A stretch of 64,000 bases of DNA from Stenogyne calaminthoides (GCA_037126765.1 JBBCBC010000002.1:44644889-44708888); one strand, 5' to 3'. Positions 1 to 14,594 are shown, numbered from the stretch's first letter. Translations and numbers: made by a program. The notes: generated from the letters alone by a model not told the origin.

Positions 1-3000
1 ATGTTTCGGTTAATGACCTTGATGAATTTAACGCTTCTCTTTCTGTTGGCGGAGAGTTCCAAGCAGTCTCATGTGAATGCAAGGTGATATGAACTAGATT
101 TTTATTCATGCTATGTGTGTTTAATATATTAACTTTAGTTCATAGACTTATATGCTTTGCTTCTTAACAGGGAGGTGCCATGTTACTTGAAGCAACAACC
201 TTGACAATTTATATTGAATGCTTTACTTCGTACCACCAATGGATATCAGAACTTTGGCCTTCTGTCCCCTCTTCTAGTAGAGTTGTTGTTGCTCAAGATA
301 TCAGCGAAATGACCCGTCTAGATGATCGCCCTAGCTTAAATAATCAGCAAGTCCAATGTCAAGAAGCAGTGGGGGGTCGTTTGGAATCGTTGTCCATAAG
401 TCTTTTGCATCTATCTCTCGTACTTGTGAAGAGAGAAGAATCTGGTATGATGTCTTTTTTATTTATTGAAATGTTCAAATGCAGTGCTTATTAGGATTAA
501 TTAGTTAACAAAATGCAGGCAGACTTCAGGAACTTCTACTTGAGGTCGACTTTCATTTGAGCCTTGAACTGTTAAATACAGTGAGAAAATTTTCAATCGT
601 GGATTCCAAAATTTCTCTGCTTTCTCGATTCAGACGTGGGGATTTAGTGCGTAAATCCAAAGCTATTCGAAGTCAAATTTCTGCTATCGGGCCTGATGCT
701 AGTTCATCAAGTACATCAGGCACAGAAATGGGTTCTCATGTTGATATTATGAATAACCCAGTGCAAACAAACTTGTACACAAGTCCTCACAAATACATAC
801 TGAAAGATATGCTATGTTTCCTAGCAGCTGAGAGGCCTGTGACACGTGACGATACTAATCCTCCAGAATTAAATGACAATTGGGTTGGGAGTGGTTCTAT
901 ATCTGGGTTTGATATGAGTATCTCTCTGTATGAAATAAACGTAAGTTTTTGGCCATCTTTAGAAAAAAACTTATTTTGGAATACAATCAATTACTTCTGG
1001 ACATATTACCTTGGCTTGATTTAAAGAAAAATACAAATTAAATGAGAAGAATAGGATTTACAAATGTGATGTTCTTTATATTTATATCTTTACATGTGAG
1101 ACTTTTTTTTTGGGTATCATTATTTAACAATGCCATTCTGATTTTTGCAGCATTCATATTTGTAAAGCATAAAAATCTTTTACAGAAAGAATTATTGGAT
1201 TGATGGCTTTGTAAATTTTCTTTAGAATATTGTCTTCAAGTTCTCACAGTTCGTTTCTGAATGCTTATTTGTTAATCTTTTAAAGGTCCCACATGCTACT
1301 CTTTTGCTCTAAGAAACTGTAACCTGGCTGTTATACTCCTGAATCTTTTGAACAGATGTTGCTTTCTGCTTCTGAATCCTGCTCCAAGGCTCTCAGCAGC
1401 GGTGGAACTTCTAATGTGGGCTCAAGGCAGGGTTCTTATAACCAAGAACCTGGAGAAGAAACTGAAGAAATGGTTCCTGATGGTACTTCTTGTCAATTTT
1501 TTGTAGAACAGTTTCCTTACGGAATTTTAGCTAAGATATCCATGAAACTTGTACAGGAACGGTTGTTGCTCTCCAAGATGTTGATCAACACATGTATATC
1601 TCAGTTATTGCTGTGGAAAGTGGATATGATATTGCTGGAACTGTCCATTATTCACTGGTGGGGGATCAAGCTCTTTTCAGAGTAAGATGCTTTTGACCTC
1701 AATATTTCTGATATTTTGCACCTTTCTATATGATAACATATATTTTTCTTGTAGAAGGAAGACTTTTTGTGAAGATTCTTTCGAGGCTAGCAGACCCATC
1801 AAACTTCCATCATTTACTTTATTTTAGGATTTCCCAGCTTCTACTTTATAAGCAATTAAGCATCATCCTCTGCTCTAATATCTAATTGGCTAGATTCTTG
1901 CGATCAACCAAAAATTACTGGAAATGGTCTATACAAATCCTTTATATGATATGTTGGTCTTCCTATTTGTTAACCATGTTGTCTTGAAACTTCTTGTGTT
2001 TTTCTCGTTCTGGTGTGGAACTTCACTCGTACCTCATTTTATGTTTGGAAAATTGTTTGCAGTTCTTATAATAAACTGGCATCTCATTCTTTTTCATATT
2101 GGTTGAAAATGATATTTTCTGAAGAGTCACCATCCCCCAACTTTTTAATATAATATCTTTAATCTGTTACTCATTGATTCTTTTGTGTTTTGGACCTTTT
2201 GGTTGGTTGGGGCAGTTGCAATTTTATTCATCAATTTTCCCTGTTTGATATTGGTTTAGGTAAATTATCATAAGCCAAGGAGATGGGGGCCACAAACTCA
2301 GTATATATCCCTAGTCTCATTGTATGCTAAAGATAACTCCGGGGAATCACTGCGATTAAGTTGCCACCCAAGATCAAAATTTGTTGACCTCTGCCCTAAT
2401 GATAGTGGATCTGCTCTTTGGAGAATGCTTCCTTTTAAACCCGATGCTTATGAAGATGCAGTTGAGTTGGAATCTTCTACTTCTTTTTCTAAAAGGACAT
2501 TTCACCTTGTGAATAAGAAAAATGATTGTGCATTGGCTTTTAGTGACGGCACCCTTGAATTTGTCAGCAAGCCAGGGAATTTATTCAAGTTGAAAGTTTT
2601 TGATGACCCTGGTTTAGTGTGTAATAATTTGTTGCCAAATAGGTTTATTGCAAGTGATTCAAATGTCAATGGCATGGGAGAGTTAAGGGCCGAATCAGAA
2701 CTCTTGGGAATCACGGTTACCATGGGGAAAGTTACCCTGACAATTGTTCACGAGCTTTCAGATACTGAGGAAAAGTTCCCTCTTTTGCAGGGTTCTATTA
2801 TACCCAATCAAACAATAATACAGATATCAAATGTTAAAGTCAGGATTATGAACTCAATTGAAGTTACACTATATTACTTCGATGCCCAACAAAACTCATG
2901 GTAACCAGTTTCTGCATTAGTTTTTCCCTCATATCCATCTTTTTAGGAGTTACTACATATGTGCATTTTCTTCCCACATAAATTAGACGTTTTAGTTTTA

Positions 3001-3745
3001 CTTCATTTATGATTGCAGGAAGGAATTTATTCAACCACTTGAAATCCACACGTTCTACTCGCAGAAGTTTCCTGTTCAGGGTGCAGAGAATTCTCTTCAA
3101 GGAAAGCCTAGTCATTTCTATGCTAAATTTAATGAGGTTTGCCATTTGGTGTCTAATCATTTTCTCCTGGCCCAAATGTTATCAATATAATGAGTTGTTT
3201 TTTTTTTTTTCTCTTTCTTTTTTCATTTTTATGGTGTTGGCAGGTGACTGTACTACTAAGTGAGCTTTCCTTGGATGTCGTATTGTTTGTGATTGGAAAG
3301 TTGGATTTGGCTGGTCCCTACGCAGTCAAAAGCTCCCTGGTTCTCGCCAATTGCTGCAAGGTTCTTTGATATAAATTGTTTCTGGCATATATAGTTGCAA
3401 ATATATTTTTTTCTCGCCAATTGTTTATTATTAACTGTGGTTGCCACAAGTTATTAAATTTGCAAATCAGGGTCTCAGCTTTCTTCTGATCTTTCGACTG
3501 ACATATGTACCCTATATAACTTTTATATTTGTGATGTACATTTGATTGAGCCTTATCTTTTCTGAATATTGAAGGCTTTCAAGTAATGTTCTAAATGGCA
3601 GGTAGAAAACCAGTCTGGCTCGACCCTTGTTTGCCAGTTTTATGATAATCAGGATGCATCAATATCTTCTAGACAGTCTACTACCATTTTCTTAAGGTAA
3701 CCCTGCAAATTCCGATACTTGTATGAGTGTCCAGTGTTTATTTTC

Positions 3746-3788
<43 letters not shown>

Positions 3789-6700
3789 TTTTTGCATATT
3801 CTAATCCTTTTTTAATCTTCACACCTAGAACATTGATTGGTATTTGTGAGGTCTTTGTATTATGCATGCGAAACATGGTTTAACAGGAATTGTTAATGAG
3901 AATGGGACATCAATAATTATGTTTGTTTTTGGAATTAGATTTAAGTTAGAGATAGAGTGGTAAGATCTGAAGACTTCAGTATTTTGAAATCATAGGTCCA
4001 TAATTATTGTGCAAGCTTGTTTTTTGTTGATATTCTTTGGATGTTTTATATTAATTTGTCTCACATATATGACTAATATTTTCTGGTTGACATCTGATTT
4101 TGTTTACATGTTTTTAGGCACCTAGCTTTGGCAAATCAATCACCAGAAGCATCTTTCTTTTCTGTACAGCTTGTCCAGCAAGGTTTCCTTTCAACTTCTC
4201 CTATTCATCTTTCACTTTTGGAAGCTCGAAAATTTGCTTGGAGGACTCGGATTGTGTCATCCCAAGGTAAATTATATACTGATTCATTTTGCAACTTATA
4301 GAATCATGTACTAGATGAGTGGCTATTGCCTATTATTTGCTTGGTCTAATTTGGTATTTTGCAAGTGTTGGTTTTTAAGGCTATATTTCCTACATGATAA
4401 ACTTTTATCCTTGTGGGTTCTACTTAACTTTCCTCCTGTCATGTTATTTCTAGCAATTAAACTCCACATATCCATTTTACATATACTGCTGTTTTAACAA
4501 GTGCTTGGTCTTGTTTGGTATTTTGCATGCTCTGGTTTTTGTTTCTTATGCTTTTTGAGGATCAACTTCAATTTTTTTCTTTACTCAGATTCCAGATCTT
4601 TTCCTGGTCCGTTTATTGTTGTTGAAATTTCAAAGAGAATTGAGGTATAAATTTATCTTTGACTTTATAAGATGGTTATATCTTGTTGTAGTGCTATTTG
4701 AACTTTATTTGTTTCCTCTGTGGTATCACTAGGATGGCTTGTCAATTGTCGTCTCTCCTCTACTAATGATTCATAATGAAACTGATTTCTCTCTGGAGCT
4801 GCGTTTTAAAAGGCCTCAGAATGAGGAAACTGAGTCTGCTTCGCTAATATTGAAAGCTGGGGATGTTGTAGATGATGCTATGACAGCGTTTAGTGCTGTT
4901 GATTTGTCCGGTGGTTCGAGAAAAGCATTAACATCTCTGAGTGTTGGTATGTTCTGTCTTCAATTAATCATTACTTCAGTGCATTGATGAAGAAGAAAAT
5001 AAAAGAAAATTAGATTAATTGCTTTAAAGCTGTGAATTCTAAAATGCTATATATGTAAATGCAATGTACCCACAGCCTAAATGAGCATAAGCATTAGCAT
5101 ATGAACTTTGGATAGAATATTATTTGCTGACAAAAATTGAAGTATGCTAACGACTAGTCGACTACCCTGAACATATAAAATATTTAAGGAGTTCCAAACT
5201 TCCAATCATACTGATTTCCTTGAATTTGTTAGTAGTTTCATTGTCATGACAAAATATGGAAAGTCTAGTGGTTAAAAAATAGTTGTGCATATAGTATTTT
5301 AGTGCACACTTTTTTGCAAATCCTGATAAAGTGAATTGGTTCATATAGATCTTGACATGATTTATCTTGAATTCCTGATATACTAGCTGAGCTTGTCTTA
5401 AAGAAAATTATGCTCGAGTATCTTGAAGAGATGTTTCTTGTTTGCATTAATATTACATTTCCATTATCTTCTATAGCTTCATGCATCTCATCTTGAAGTT
5501 TGATTGGGTGGTTTTAATATATTTGTGAATTACCTAAAATTCTAGACCCATTTATATTACAAAAAAGAAAAGAAAAGAAAAGCTACAGCAGTTGAGGTTC
5601 AATATTTCTTGTAGTGATGGTCTTATCGATTATAGTTACCTTGTGTATTTTATGTTGTCGTCTCATATGAAATGGTTGTAACAATTTAATGTATTATTGG
5701 CATTCTTATTATTCTGTCTTCTTTCTCTATATTGGTACACTTTTCAAGTTTATTTTTCATAAGGAGTAAAGTTCTGTCTGGCTTGTTTAAGCCCCAAAAC
5801 TCATCACTCTAAATATTCATCTATAGGGAATTACGTATTCTCTTTTAGACCAGAAGGTTCAGGTAATTTTAAGAAGTCATCAGTAGAGTGGTCGGATGAT
5901 CTCAAAGGCGGGAAGCCTATTCGCTTATCAGGGCTATTCGACAAATTAAGTTATCAAGTGCGAAAGGCACTTACTGCCAACTCGGCAAAAATTTCACTCA
6001 GCAGTGCAAATTGTGCTCTCGCATCTGAAGAAGGTGTTATTTCTAACATATATTTCCTAATACAAACTGTTGGGAAGGCAATTCCTGTTGTAAATCCAGA
6101 TAACTTTGGGCATGCCCCTACCAATAGAAATTCAACAGTTGCAATGCAAGAGCAGAAGGAAATATTTATTCTTCCAACAATTCAGGTTTCAAATTGTTTG
6201 CACTCAGAAATACATGTCAGTTTGACTGATAAAGGTACCTCATCTGGAAAGGTGTATTCAGGATTTTGCTTAGCTTTATTAATATTTATGTTGACAAATC
6301 TTCTCCTTTTTTGCAGATCCACACAACATCATTGACAATGACAATACATGGAGTCAAGCAACTATTGCATGTGGATCAGCTGTCAATTTTTATGCCAACC
6401 CTGATACAATTTACTTTGTTGTCACTTTAACATCTTTTGGTACAAGCTGTAAACCAGTAAATAGTCGTGACTGGGTAAGAAAATTAGAAAAGCTAAAAGG
6501 AGATATTTCTCATATGGACATTGAGTTGGACTTTGGTGGTGGAAAGTACTTTGCTATGCTTAGGTTGTCTCGTGGACCCAGAGGCACATTGGAGGTACTT
6601 ATCCAAAAAATATATATGTTTTTCAGGTTGAGACTGGTTATATTGTTGTGCTTGTTTTTCAGGTAGGCATTTTTACATTATATGCATTGCAAAATGGTAC

Positions 6701-9700
6701 AGATATGCCATTGTTTTGCTTTTCTGCCAACCAGAAACCTTTATCTAGGTATCAAATGGTCTCTGCAATTGTTATTTAGATATCAATGATTGGTACAATT
6801 TTGTGATTAACAAATAATACTTTTGGCAGGGGTGACACAGAAAGATTAGGTACTAGTATTCCTCCAGAGCTGGGGTCATATCTGCTTCCCTATTCTATCA
6901 CATCATGGTTCTCAAAGTAAATACCACTCTAATGTTTCTTCATCTTACTTTTTTGACCAAGTCTTAACCTAATTTCTCAAATGTGTAGAGATTACCCTCT
7001 TAAGTTAATGTGAAAAAATGTATATCCCTAAAGCTCCCGTTGTCCTTTTTTTGGATTGGGGAGACTGGAGAGGGGGAAGGGGTGAGTAAGGTCGATTTAT
7101 TAAAACTGATAAATATTGATATTCCTTAAAAGTTGGTCTTACTTATTTTTGCATTACTTGATAATAAAAATGGGATGTCTTGCTAATTTCTATCGTGTTA
7201 TTCTGGTAGCAACTGGATTCTTGTGAAATTTGTATTAGGTTCACTGCAATTTCTGAGATGTCATCGAAAGTAAGATTATACCAATATGTTGGATTTCTCA
7301 AGTAGATCATAAATTTCTGTTAAGGTTCAGAGTGAAACTATGCTTGAGCAAACTAATCTTCAGTATATGAAAATTTTTGAATCGATTAATTCAAGTGGAG
7401 ATGAAGTCAATATAAGCATCTAACTGTTAAATATTGTTAATTCACACATAAATCTCCTATGTTATATGCCTTTTCTCAATGCTAGATGCCACAAAGTGCG
7501 ATTCAAGTTGTTGGAGGATAAAGCACTGGAGGCACAGTTGGACTTTAATGTTTTATCAGGCCTTACAGAGATAGACCTTGAAACTGAAGAATTGTTTGGG
7601 TCAAAAAATATAATGAGGCTGGCAGTCTCTTTAAGCCCATCACTCAACAAAGATAATCATATAGTATCTTTAAGCCCACGGTATGTTGTAAACAATGAAT
7701 CAGAAGATGTGATTTCTATCCGCCAATGTTATATGGAGGTATGTTTTTAATTTACACCAATTCAATTATACTGATGGTTTCATTTATAAATCCTGAATAT
7801 TTTTCTGTTTTCTTAAAAGGACATGGAAGAGTCAAGTGCCATCAACAGCAAAGAGAGGATAGCTTTAAGGCTGAAGACAGTTATTAAAAATAAAAAAGTT
7901 ACCAGTGTTGTTGAAAATCTTCTCAAAAAGCATACAAAATCTCAATATGATTCTCAATTTTTTATTCAATTCCGATCGAATGAGACCAGATTTGGTTGGT
8001 CAGGACCAGTTTGTGTCGCTTCATTGGGGCGATTTTTTCTGAAATTCCAAAAAACAATGGGATTTCCAGAAAATGACACATCATCTGAAGGCCATTTAGG
8101 TAAGTTTGCAGCTGTTCATGTGGTGGAAGAGGGATCTACCATTGTTTTGAACTTCCACAGGCCACCAGTTACAAACCTCCCCTATAGAATAGAGAACTGT
8201 CTACGTGATGCTCCTTTAACTTATTATCAGAAGGTTGATTTCTAGTTCTATTTTTTTTTAATTTTCTCATACTTTTTCTTTCTGCTTCTCAAGTATACTC
8301 AATCTTCAGGGTTCAGCAGAGCCAGAGACTTTGGGAGCTGGAGTTAGTGTTAACTATGTTTGGGATGATATGACTCTTCCTCATAAGCTAGTCATCCAAC
8401 TTGATGGTAATTTTCATATTGTGAATTTCTTCTTTATTCATTAGTCAAAAACCAGAATGATTCATTTTTTACTGGATTTTTATATTTCGCTCTTAGCCAC
8501 AGTATCCTACAACTGTTTCCAGAGACACATAGGTACTACCATAATGTTTCTTCTTTTCACATAGAAGGTTTATGTTGTACCAGTCCATAGAACGAACACC
8601 TGACCTCAATATAACGACTAAATTTAAGTAAATAGTCTGTCATGAGTAAACATGTTAAGAGAGTGGGTATTTCATGCTCTGCTACATCTCCATTAGAATC
8701 TAAGTTAAGTGCAGCAGATATTGAAGAGCGTTTACCAATTTTATCAAATGCTAACATTTTTTTAACTTAAAAGTCATATCTTGATTGTAAGAATCTTTGC
8801 GCATGCCTTTAGTTTCTTTTTTTGTTGGACGTCTCTTCTGGATGTAGCATCCCTTATATGAGTTGGCTTGGGGCCAAATGCTCAATTAGGAAGTTGTAAT
8901 GTTTTGACTTTTTAATAGAATGTAAAAATGGTTGACTTCTGTCTGGTTTCTCATATAGCAGACTTAGAGGTTAGGCTTTAGTAACTATCAAAGATGGAAG
9001 GAGAGAGTTGGTAAACTAGCAACTTTAGAGTGGAAATTATTTAACTCTATTTATGATTATGTGGTATTTCTTGCAGATATGCACCTATTACGAGAAATCA
9101 ATCTTGATAAGGTGCGTTCATGGAAACCATTTTCCCGCAGCAAGCACACCAGAGGTCTGGGATTCCACTTACCCCTGGAGAAGAAGCCTGAAGATCCGAA
9201 ACACAATATTAATAGTCGACAAATTGGTTCAGAGAGTGGAAGGTTGGGTTTTGAAGTTTATGCAGAAGGTACCATACGAGTATTAAGGATTTGCGAATTC
9301 TCTGACAGTCATAAGGTGAATGTAATGTTCCGCTCCAGCAGAAAGATGCGGCTGAGAATCTCTTATTTTTCTGTCCATTTGCTAGAGCATGTCAAGCAGG
9401 TCAGATTTCCTTTATGAATTTATTTTTCTATCTGTTCATTTTCAAAATTTCTTGATTCTCTTATGCTCTTATCCATCTTGTAAGTTTTATACTTACTTGC
9501 AGCTATATATATTCTATCGGTAGTAGCTAGAATCTGTGACATTTGTAATTAAGGCGCACTTTTATGCATCACAATCACATGCTATAATTTGAACTGTTCT
9601 GCAATTCATATATACATTAAATTCTCAAAATGACTCTTTGATGTGTAATTTAATTGTGTTATTCCATAACACAGTCACAGTTCATATGGAAAGTAATTGA

Positions 9701-12700
9701 ACATGGGAAGTACTACCACCTTATGCTTGTTATGGGCAGTGTGCTGCTCATTTGGGTGTTGACAGGCAACCTCCATTAAAAAATATCTAAATGTACATTT
9801 TGTAGGTAAAATTTTTTTATGATTATTTTGTTGTATAAAAGAAGCAATTGATTTTTCAAAATAAATAAAAGAAAAGAAAAGGACAATTTTTGGACCAACT
9901 AGATGACGTTCATGAGAAATTCCAAGAGGGTTTGAATGAGGGGCATGTGTAGTGCAGGTTGAATATTAATTAGGTTATGATTGTGGAAAATTTATTATAG
10001 AACTTATTACCTTATTTTATATATATATATATATATATATGTATTTCGTTTTCTTTCTTTCTTTTTTTTTGTTATTTTTCTGTGAATATCAGTCCAAAAC
10101 TATCATGTTGACGCTAAAGTTTTTTCATGATTAGAGCAAATGAAATATTAGCAGATGAAATATGTTGGTCCCAGTTTGGTTTTTGTAATATAGCTTATTA
10201 TAATTTTTTAAGAGAAGAATCTTACCAGAAAAAAACCAGTATTATTTAAACGATAAAGAAGATCACTGATTTTCCAGATCCCCATGGCTTCAAGAAATTT
10301 ACCCTGATTTTTTGTTTTGCATTCTAAAATTGCCTTCTTCTCAGGGTTCATAATGCCATTTGTTATAGATTATCTGCAGCATTCATCAATCTTCCTCTTT
10401 AGAAAATGTAACTGGATGTTAATTTTGATTTTCAGATTATGCTGTTATAGATGTACGCTTTCAAATTATTTTGTATGGTTATACAAACTTTGATCCTTTT
10501 TAAACTGCAATTTTCTGAAGGAAGTAGATTCAGGTGAGCCATCCAATTATGCACCAATTATTATTGGGAGGCTTGAAAGGATTAACTTGGATGCAATGAT
10601 CACCGACCAGCAAATGTATAGCCAATTCAGAGTGCAGGTATGTGCAGTTTCTCTGTTATTATAATTGTCGATCTCTCTTTTGCATCATAGATTTGATGGT
10701 AGTAAGGAGTGAAGAATATTGATGTAGTACATACCACAAGATTACATGCCTCACTGATTATTATTATTAATAAATGCAGTCATTAAGTGTGGATGAGAAG
10801 TGGGCTGGAGCTCCTTTGGCAGCAATGCTTCGTAGGCACCAATCTGAAAACTCTGATGCAAATGATTACATCCTTCATGTTGCAGTAGTTCTACTTCCAA
10901 CGAGCTATTCTGTTAAACAAGTGAAATACCTTTCTATTGTTCTGCAGGTAATACAATTTTAAGTATGAATGGTGTTCCGTGTGCTTTATCTGTGCTCTAC
11001 AAGTGAGACCCTTGGGTATTACGAGTAATACCTTTCAGTAGATTAAGTGACACTCTTTGGTATTGCGATTAATACCCAGTGATATCATTTGGTATTATGA
11101 CTAATACCTTTTATTATTTTAAGTGATACCCCTTTTAATATTACGACTAGTACCTTTAAGAATCACTTCAGTAAGCCCCTGGCAAGAATCTTTAGTACAG
11201 GAGAGAACAAGCAGGTAATTGTTACGATCCCACATCGAATCCACAAGAAATTGTGGATGGGTACTTAAGTGGGAGTCAATCCTCCACTCTTGAGCTAGCA
11301 TTTGGGTGGAGTTAGGGCTTCCATGCTTGAATGCCTAACAATTGGTCGGCCTGCCGGATCCCGGACGTGTACGAAAGAGGGACCTGGGGAAAGGGCCGCT
11401 CGACACCAGGAACCAAGTTGCGTGGGTCTGCCTGGTCGCTGAAGGGTCCCCAGAGTGAGAGTCTTCCGTGGACGTTCGGCTTTCAAGGGGGTCGATTGTT
11501 ACGATCCCACATCGAATCCACAAGAAATCGTGGTAGGGTACTTAAGTGGGATCAATCCTCCACTCTTGAGCTAGCTTTTGGGTGGAGTTAGGGCTTCCAT
11601 GCTTGAGTGCCTAACAGTAATAAACCCCTTTAGACATCCATTTCAATTAAGTTAAAAATCCCTTCATTTTAATCACTAAGCACAAGCACTGATTTTATCT
11701 TGATGTCAATTTGTCACTATGATAAATTTCCCCTTCGCTGTCATTGGTTTTATTTTGATGTCAATTTAGAACTATTAATAAATATCAGCGAATAAAGTCA
11801 TTCTTTTCACAAAGCTGTTTCTCAAACTCCATCTTTGCAGCCTCTTGACTTGAACCTTGATGAGGAGACACTGATGAAAATCGTCCCATTTTTTAGAAGT
11901 TCTCTCAGTGAGTCAAATACTCCTCGTCAACAATACTACTTTGATCATTTTGAAATTCACCCTATAAAGGTTTGACATCCTATCATTATATTTTCAGAAT
12001 TTATGCATTACTTTGTACCCTCTACCTCTTCCTTCTCCCAATTATGATTATTATTGTCAATAATGCCATCTGATTTGTGCTTCGCTATGATATTAAAGAT
12101 TGTGGCGAGCTTCCTTCCTGGGGAATCACAGTACAGCTACAGTTCAACCCAAGAGACTCTGAGGTCTTTACTCCATAGTGTGATTAAGGTCCAAGACTGA
12201 TGGCTTATGGAAAATATTTTATGTTTCTTTTCTTTCTCCAGGTATATATTTTTTATTTGTTTATGTTATCCACAATATGTTTTTCCTCCCTCTCTCCTAC
12301 CAGATACCCGCCATTAAGAGAAAGACTGTTGAGCTCAATGGAGTCCTTGTAACACATGCTTTGATAACGATACGAGAATTGACTATAAAATGTGCTCAGC
12401 ATTATTCCTGGTATTGTGTTACAGCTATGCTCCTTTCCTCTGTATTGATAACTCAGAATGCCTAATATTATTTTTAAGTTGTATAGGTATGCCATGAGAG
12501 GAATCTATATTGCACAGGGAAGCCTGTTGCTCCCTCCAGCATTTGCTTCTATATTTGACGATCTAGCTTCGTCGTCCCTTGATGTCTTTTTTGATCCTTC
12601 AAGTGGTTTGCCTAATCTTCCTGGTGTAACTATGGGTATCTTTCTTCTCCTTTATTCTTGTGCCAACCAGATTGAAGTTTGATAAAAAAAAAAAAACTCC

Positions 12701-14059
12701 ATATATATATATTTCTGATTCATAATTGTATGAATTAGGAACACTGAAGCTGATCAGTAAGTTCATCGATAACAAAGGTTTTTCGGGAACAAAGCGCTAC
12801 TTCGGTGATCTGGGGAAGACGGTATATGCCTTTTTTCCTTCAAAAGGCTAAATGAAGTTGTTTTGAGTTGCAATAAAACTTCAATGTATTTCATTTGCAG
12901 TTGAAAACAGCAGGGTCCAATATGATGTTTGCTGCAGTCACTGAGATATCAGACTCTATTCTTAGGGGAGCAGAAACAAGTGGCGTTAATGGAATGGTTA
13001 GATTTATCTGCATCTGATTATTTTTCAAATGTAGCGTGTGGATCTGTTAGTTATTAATAATTTGAAACACGTAATTTACAGGTGATTGGTTTTCGCCATG
13101 GAGTTCTTAAATTAGCGATGGAACCATCTGTTCTTGGTAGTGCTTTCATGGAAGGTGGGGCAGATCGAAAAATCAAGCTTGATAGAAGCCCTGGGGTTGA
13201 TGAGGTAAGAATTGTATATGTCTTCATTTAATTTCTAGTGTTGAAAGCTTCTGTAATTCACAGCTTATTAATTCTCCCCCCCCCCCCCACCCCCGGAATT
13301 ATGCAGCTTTACATTGAGGGTTACCTTCAAGCGATGTTGGATACAATTTACAAACAAGAGTACCTTAGGGTGAGAGTCATTGAAAACCAGGTAATTTCTT
13401 ATCCAGACAAATTTCGTGTTGAACCCTACCTAATATAACCAACTTAATGGAGTATGTTGATTTTGGTGTAGGTGATACTGAAAAACCTTCCTCCAAGCAG
13501 TTCTCTTATTGATGAGATCATGGAGCGTGTAAAGGGATTTCTAGCAAGCAAGTCATTGCTGAAGGGGGATTCTTCAACTGTCGGTTCCCTCAAACACATA
13601 CGTGGTGAAAGGGTAAGTGCCTGTTAGTCAACTACTGATTGATAACAAAGGAACTGATGAAGGAAAACAATCTAAGTTCTTGAAATCAATTTATTTATTG
13701 AACTCCTATAATTCTCTACATAACAGGATTGGAGAATCGGACCTACTATACTGACTCTATGTGAGCACTTGTTTGTGAGTCTTATGATTCGTGTGCTTCG
13801 GAAGCAATCTGGGAAAGTTATTGGCAGAATCAAATGGAAAGAACAAGTGAAGGGAGATGAAGAGAAAGCAGACGGTGAGGGACATAAGGTGAAATTTGTC
13901 TGGAGATGGGGAATCGGTAAGTTTGTGTTGTCTGGTATAGTTGCATATATTGATGGGCGGTTATGTCGAAATATTCCTCATCCTTTAGCAAGAAGAATTG
14001 TTAGTGGCTTTTTGTTAAGTTTTCTTGATCAAACTGATGATCATCATCAAACGAAGTAA
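1..14059 (+). CDS. SHBY: VPS13-like protein (SHRUBBY type), 3' part
   Basis: C-terminal part of a VPS13-family bridge-like lipid-transfer protein; the 5' part lies outside the window. Splice-site-supported exons: 3-83, 171-444, 519-940, 1356-1482, 1557-1681, 2260-2900, 3019-3136, 3244-3360, 3602-3696, 4118-4266, 4589-4644, 4733-4946, 5827-6234, 6317-6594, 6663-6748, 6830-6916, 7486-7738, 7820-8233, 8310-8406, 9077-9399, 10521-10637, 10780-10947, 11841-11969, 12099-12188, 12304-12410, 12487-12635, 12739-12821, 12901-12996, 13082-13204, 13307-13390, 13472-13612, 13727-14059. All join in frame and give 1,994 residues. The SHR-binding-type region lies around 7486-9399 (SPRYVVNNESEDVISIRQ, then FGWSGPVCVASLGRFF). 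The C terminus has GIGKFVLSGIVAYIDGR. Family knowledge: lipid transport at membrane contacts; Arabidopsis SHRUBBY binds SHORT-ROOT and affects root growth. The SHBY assignment is from recalled similarity, less certain than the VPS13 call. Confidence 0.9.
3749..3793. repeat. (TA)n microsatellite plus poly(T) in VPS13 intron
   Basis: About 15 TA dinucleotides followed by a T run, in the intron between the exons ending 3696 and starting 4118. Simple repeat, likely length-polymorphic. Confidence 0.85.
10018..10041. repeat. (AT)n microsatellite in VPS13 intron
   Basis: Short AT dinucleotide tract in the 1.1-kb intron 9400-10520. The rest of that intron shows no gene-like content. Confidence 0.8.
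10997..11162. repeat. Degenerate tandem repeat of GGTATTACGA-type units
   Basis: Four degenerate copies of a unit built on GGTATTACGACTAATACC, itself an imperfect palindrome, separated by AAGTGATACC-like spacers. It sits in a VPS13 intron 58 bp upstream of the TRIM element. It may be the remains of a palindromic minisatellite; no coding content. Confidence 0.65.
11220..11616. mobile_element. TRIM retrotransposon (miniature LTR element)
   Basis: Two direct repeats, 11220-11340 and 11497-11616, about 120 bp each and nearly identical. Both begin TGTTACGATCCCACATCGAA and end GAGT/GAAT-GCCTAACA. They flank a 156-bp GC-rich non-coding interior with a purine tract (AAGGGGG) just before the right repeat. 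A perfect 5-bp target duplication, GTAAT, lies at 11215-11219 and 11617-11621. Size, TG..CA ends and lack of coding capacity define a terminal-repeat retrotransposon in miniature, mobilised in trans by other elements. I did not recognise a standard tRNA primer site. It sits in a VPS13 intron whose flanking exons still splice in frame. Confidence 0.93.
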
Positions 14060-14594
14060 GTGATCATGTGTAAAATCTTTCTTCTTCTGCAACCTCTTTC
14101 TTTCTATACATCTATTCTATTCTAGCAAATCCATGTACATGTCTATTTGAAAAAAGATCTTATGTGAGTCCTTCTACTTGCAACTCAGTTTCTTTGAGTC
14201 ACATTTGGGTGATTTTTTTAATCCAATTTTAGCTGAATATGACCCACTTTTAAATGGAGGAAAACTGAATATAACAATTTAATATTATAAACAAAATTCT
14301 CAATGATAAACAGAAAATAATATAGAAAATCCTAGATAATATGCCCTCGGAATTGAAACTCTAAAAAGAAACAGGTGGAGCTAGCCCATTGTTTATTGGA
14401 AAATAAATCTTCTACATTTGGGTGAATAATCCGGAAAATGTACTTGTACTATTTTCACGGTAAATTAGTGAATGACCTGAGAGGGCAACTTCTACAGTTC
14501 TAAGGAAACAGCCAAACTTGATAAGATAATGTGGTCCCTTCAGAATTGATATACAACTCAATATTTGTATTTCTTTAATTGTTGTACGAAATCA
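14060..14594. other. 3' UTR and AT-rich spacer after VPS13
   Basis: Non-coding AT-rich DNA after the VPS13 stop codon; it should include the 3' UTR and poly(A) site. I see no further gene here. Confidence 0.5.

Noticed and set aside
1..83. ATG at position 1 as a start codon
   Set aside because: The conserved VPS13 frame is the third one (VSVNDLDEFNASLSVGGEF); the ATG frame stops at the splice donor and the gene continues upstream of the window.
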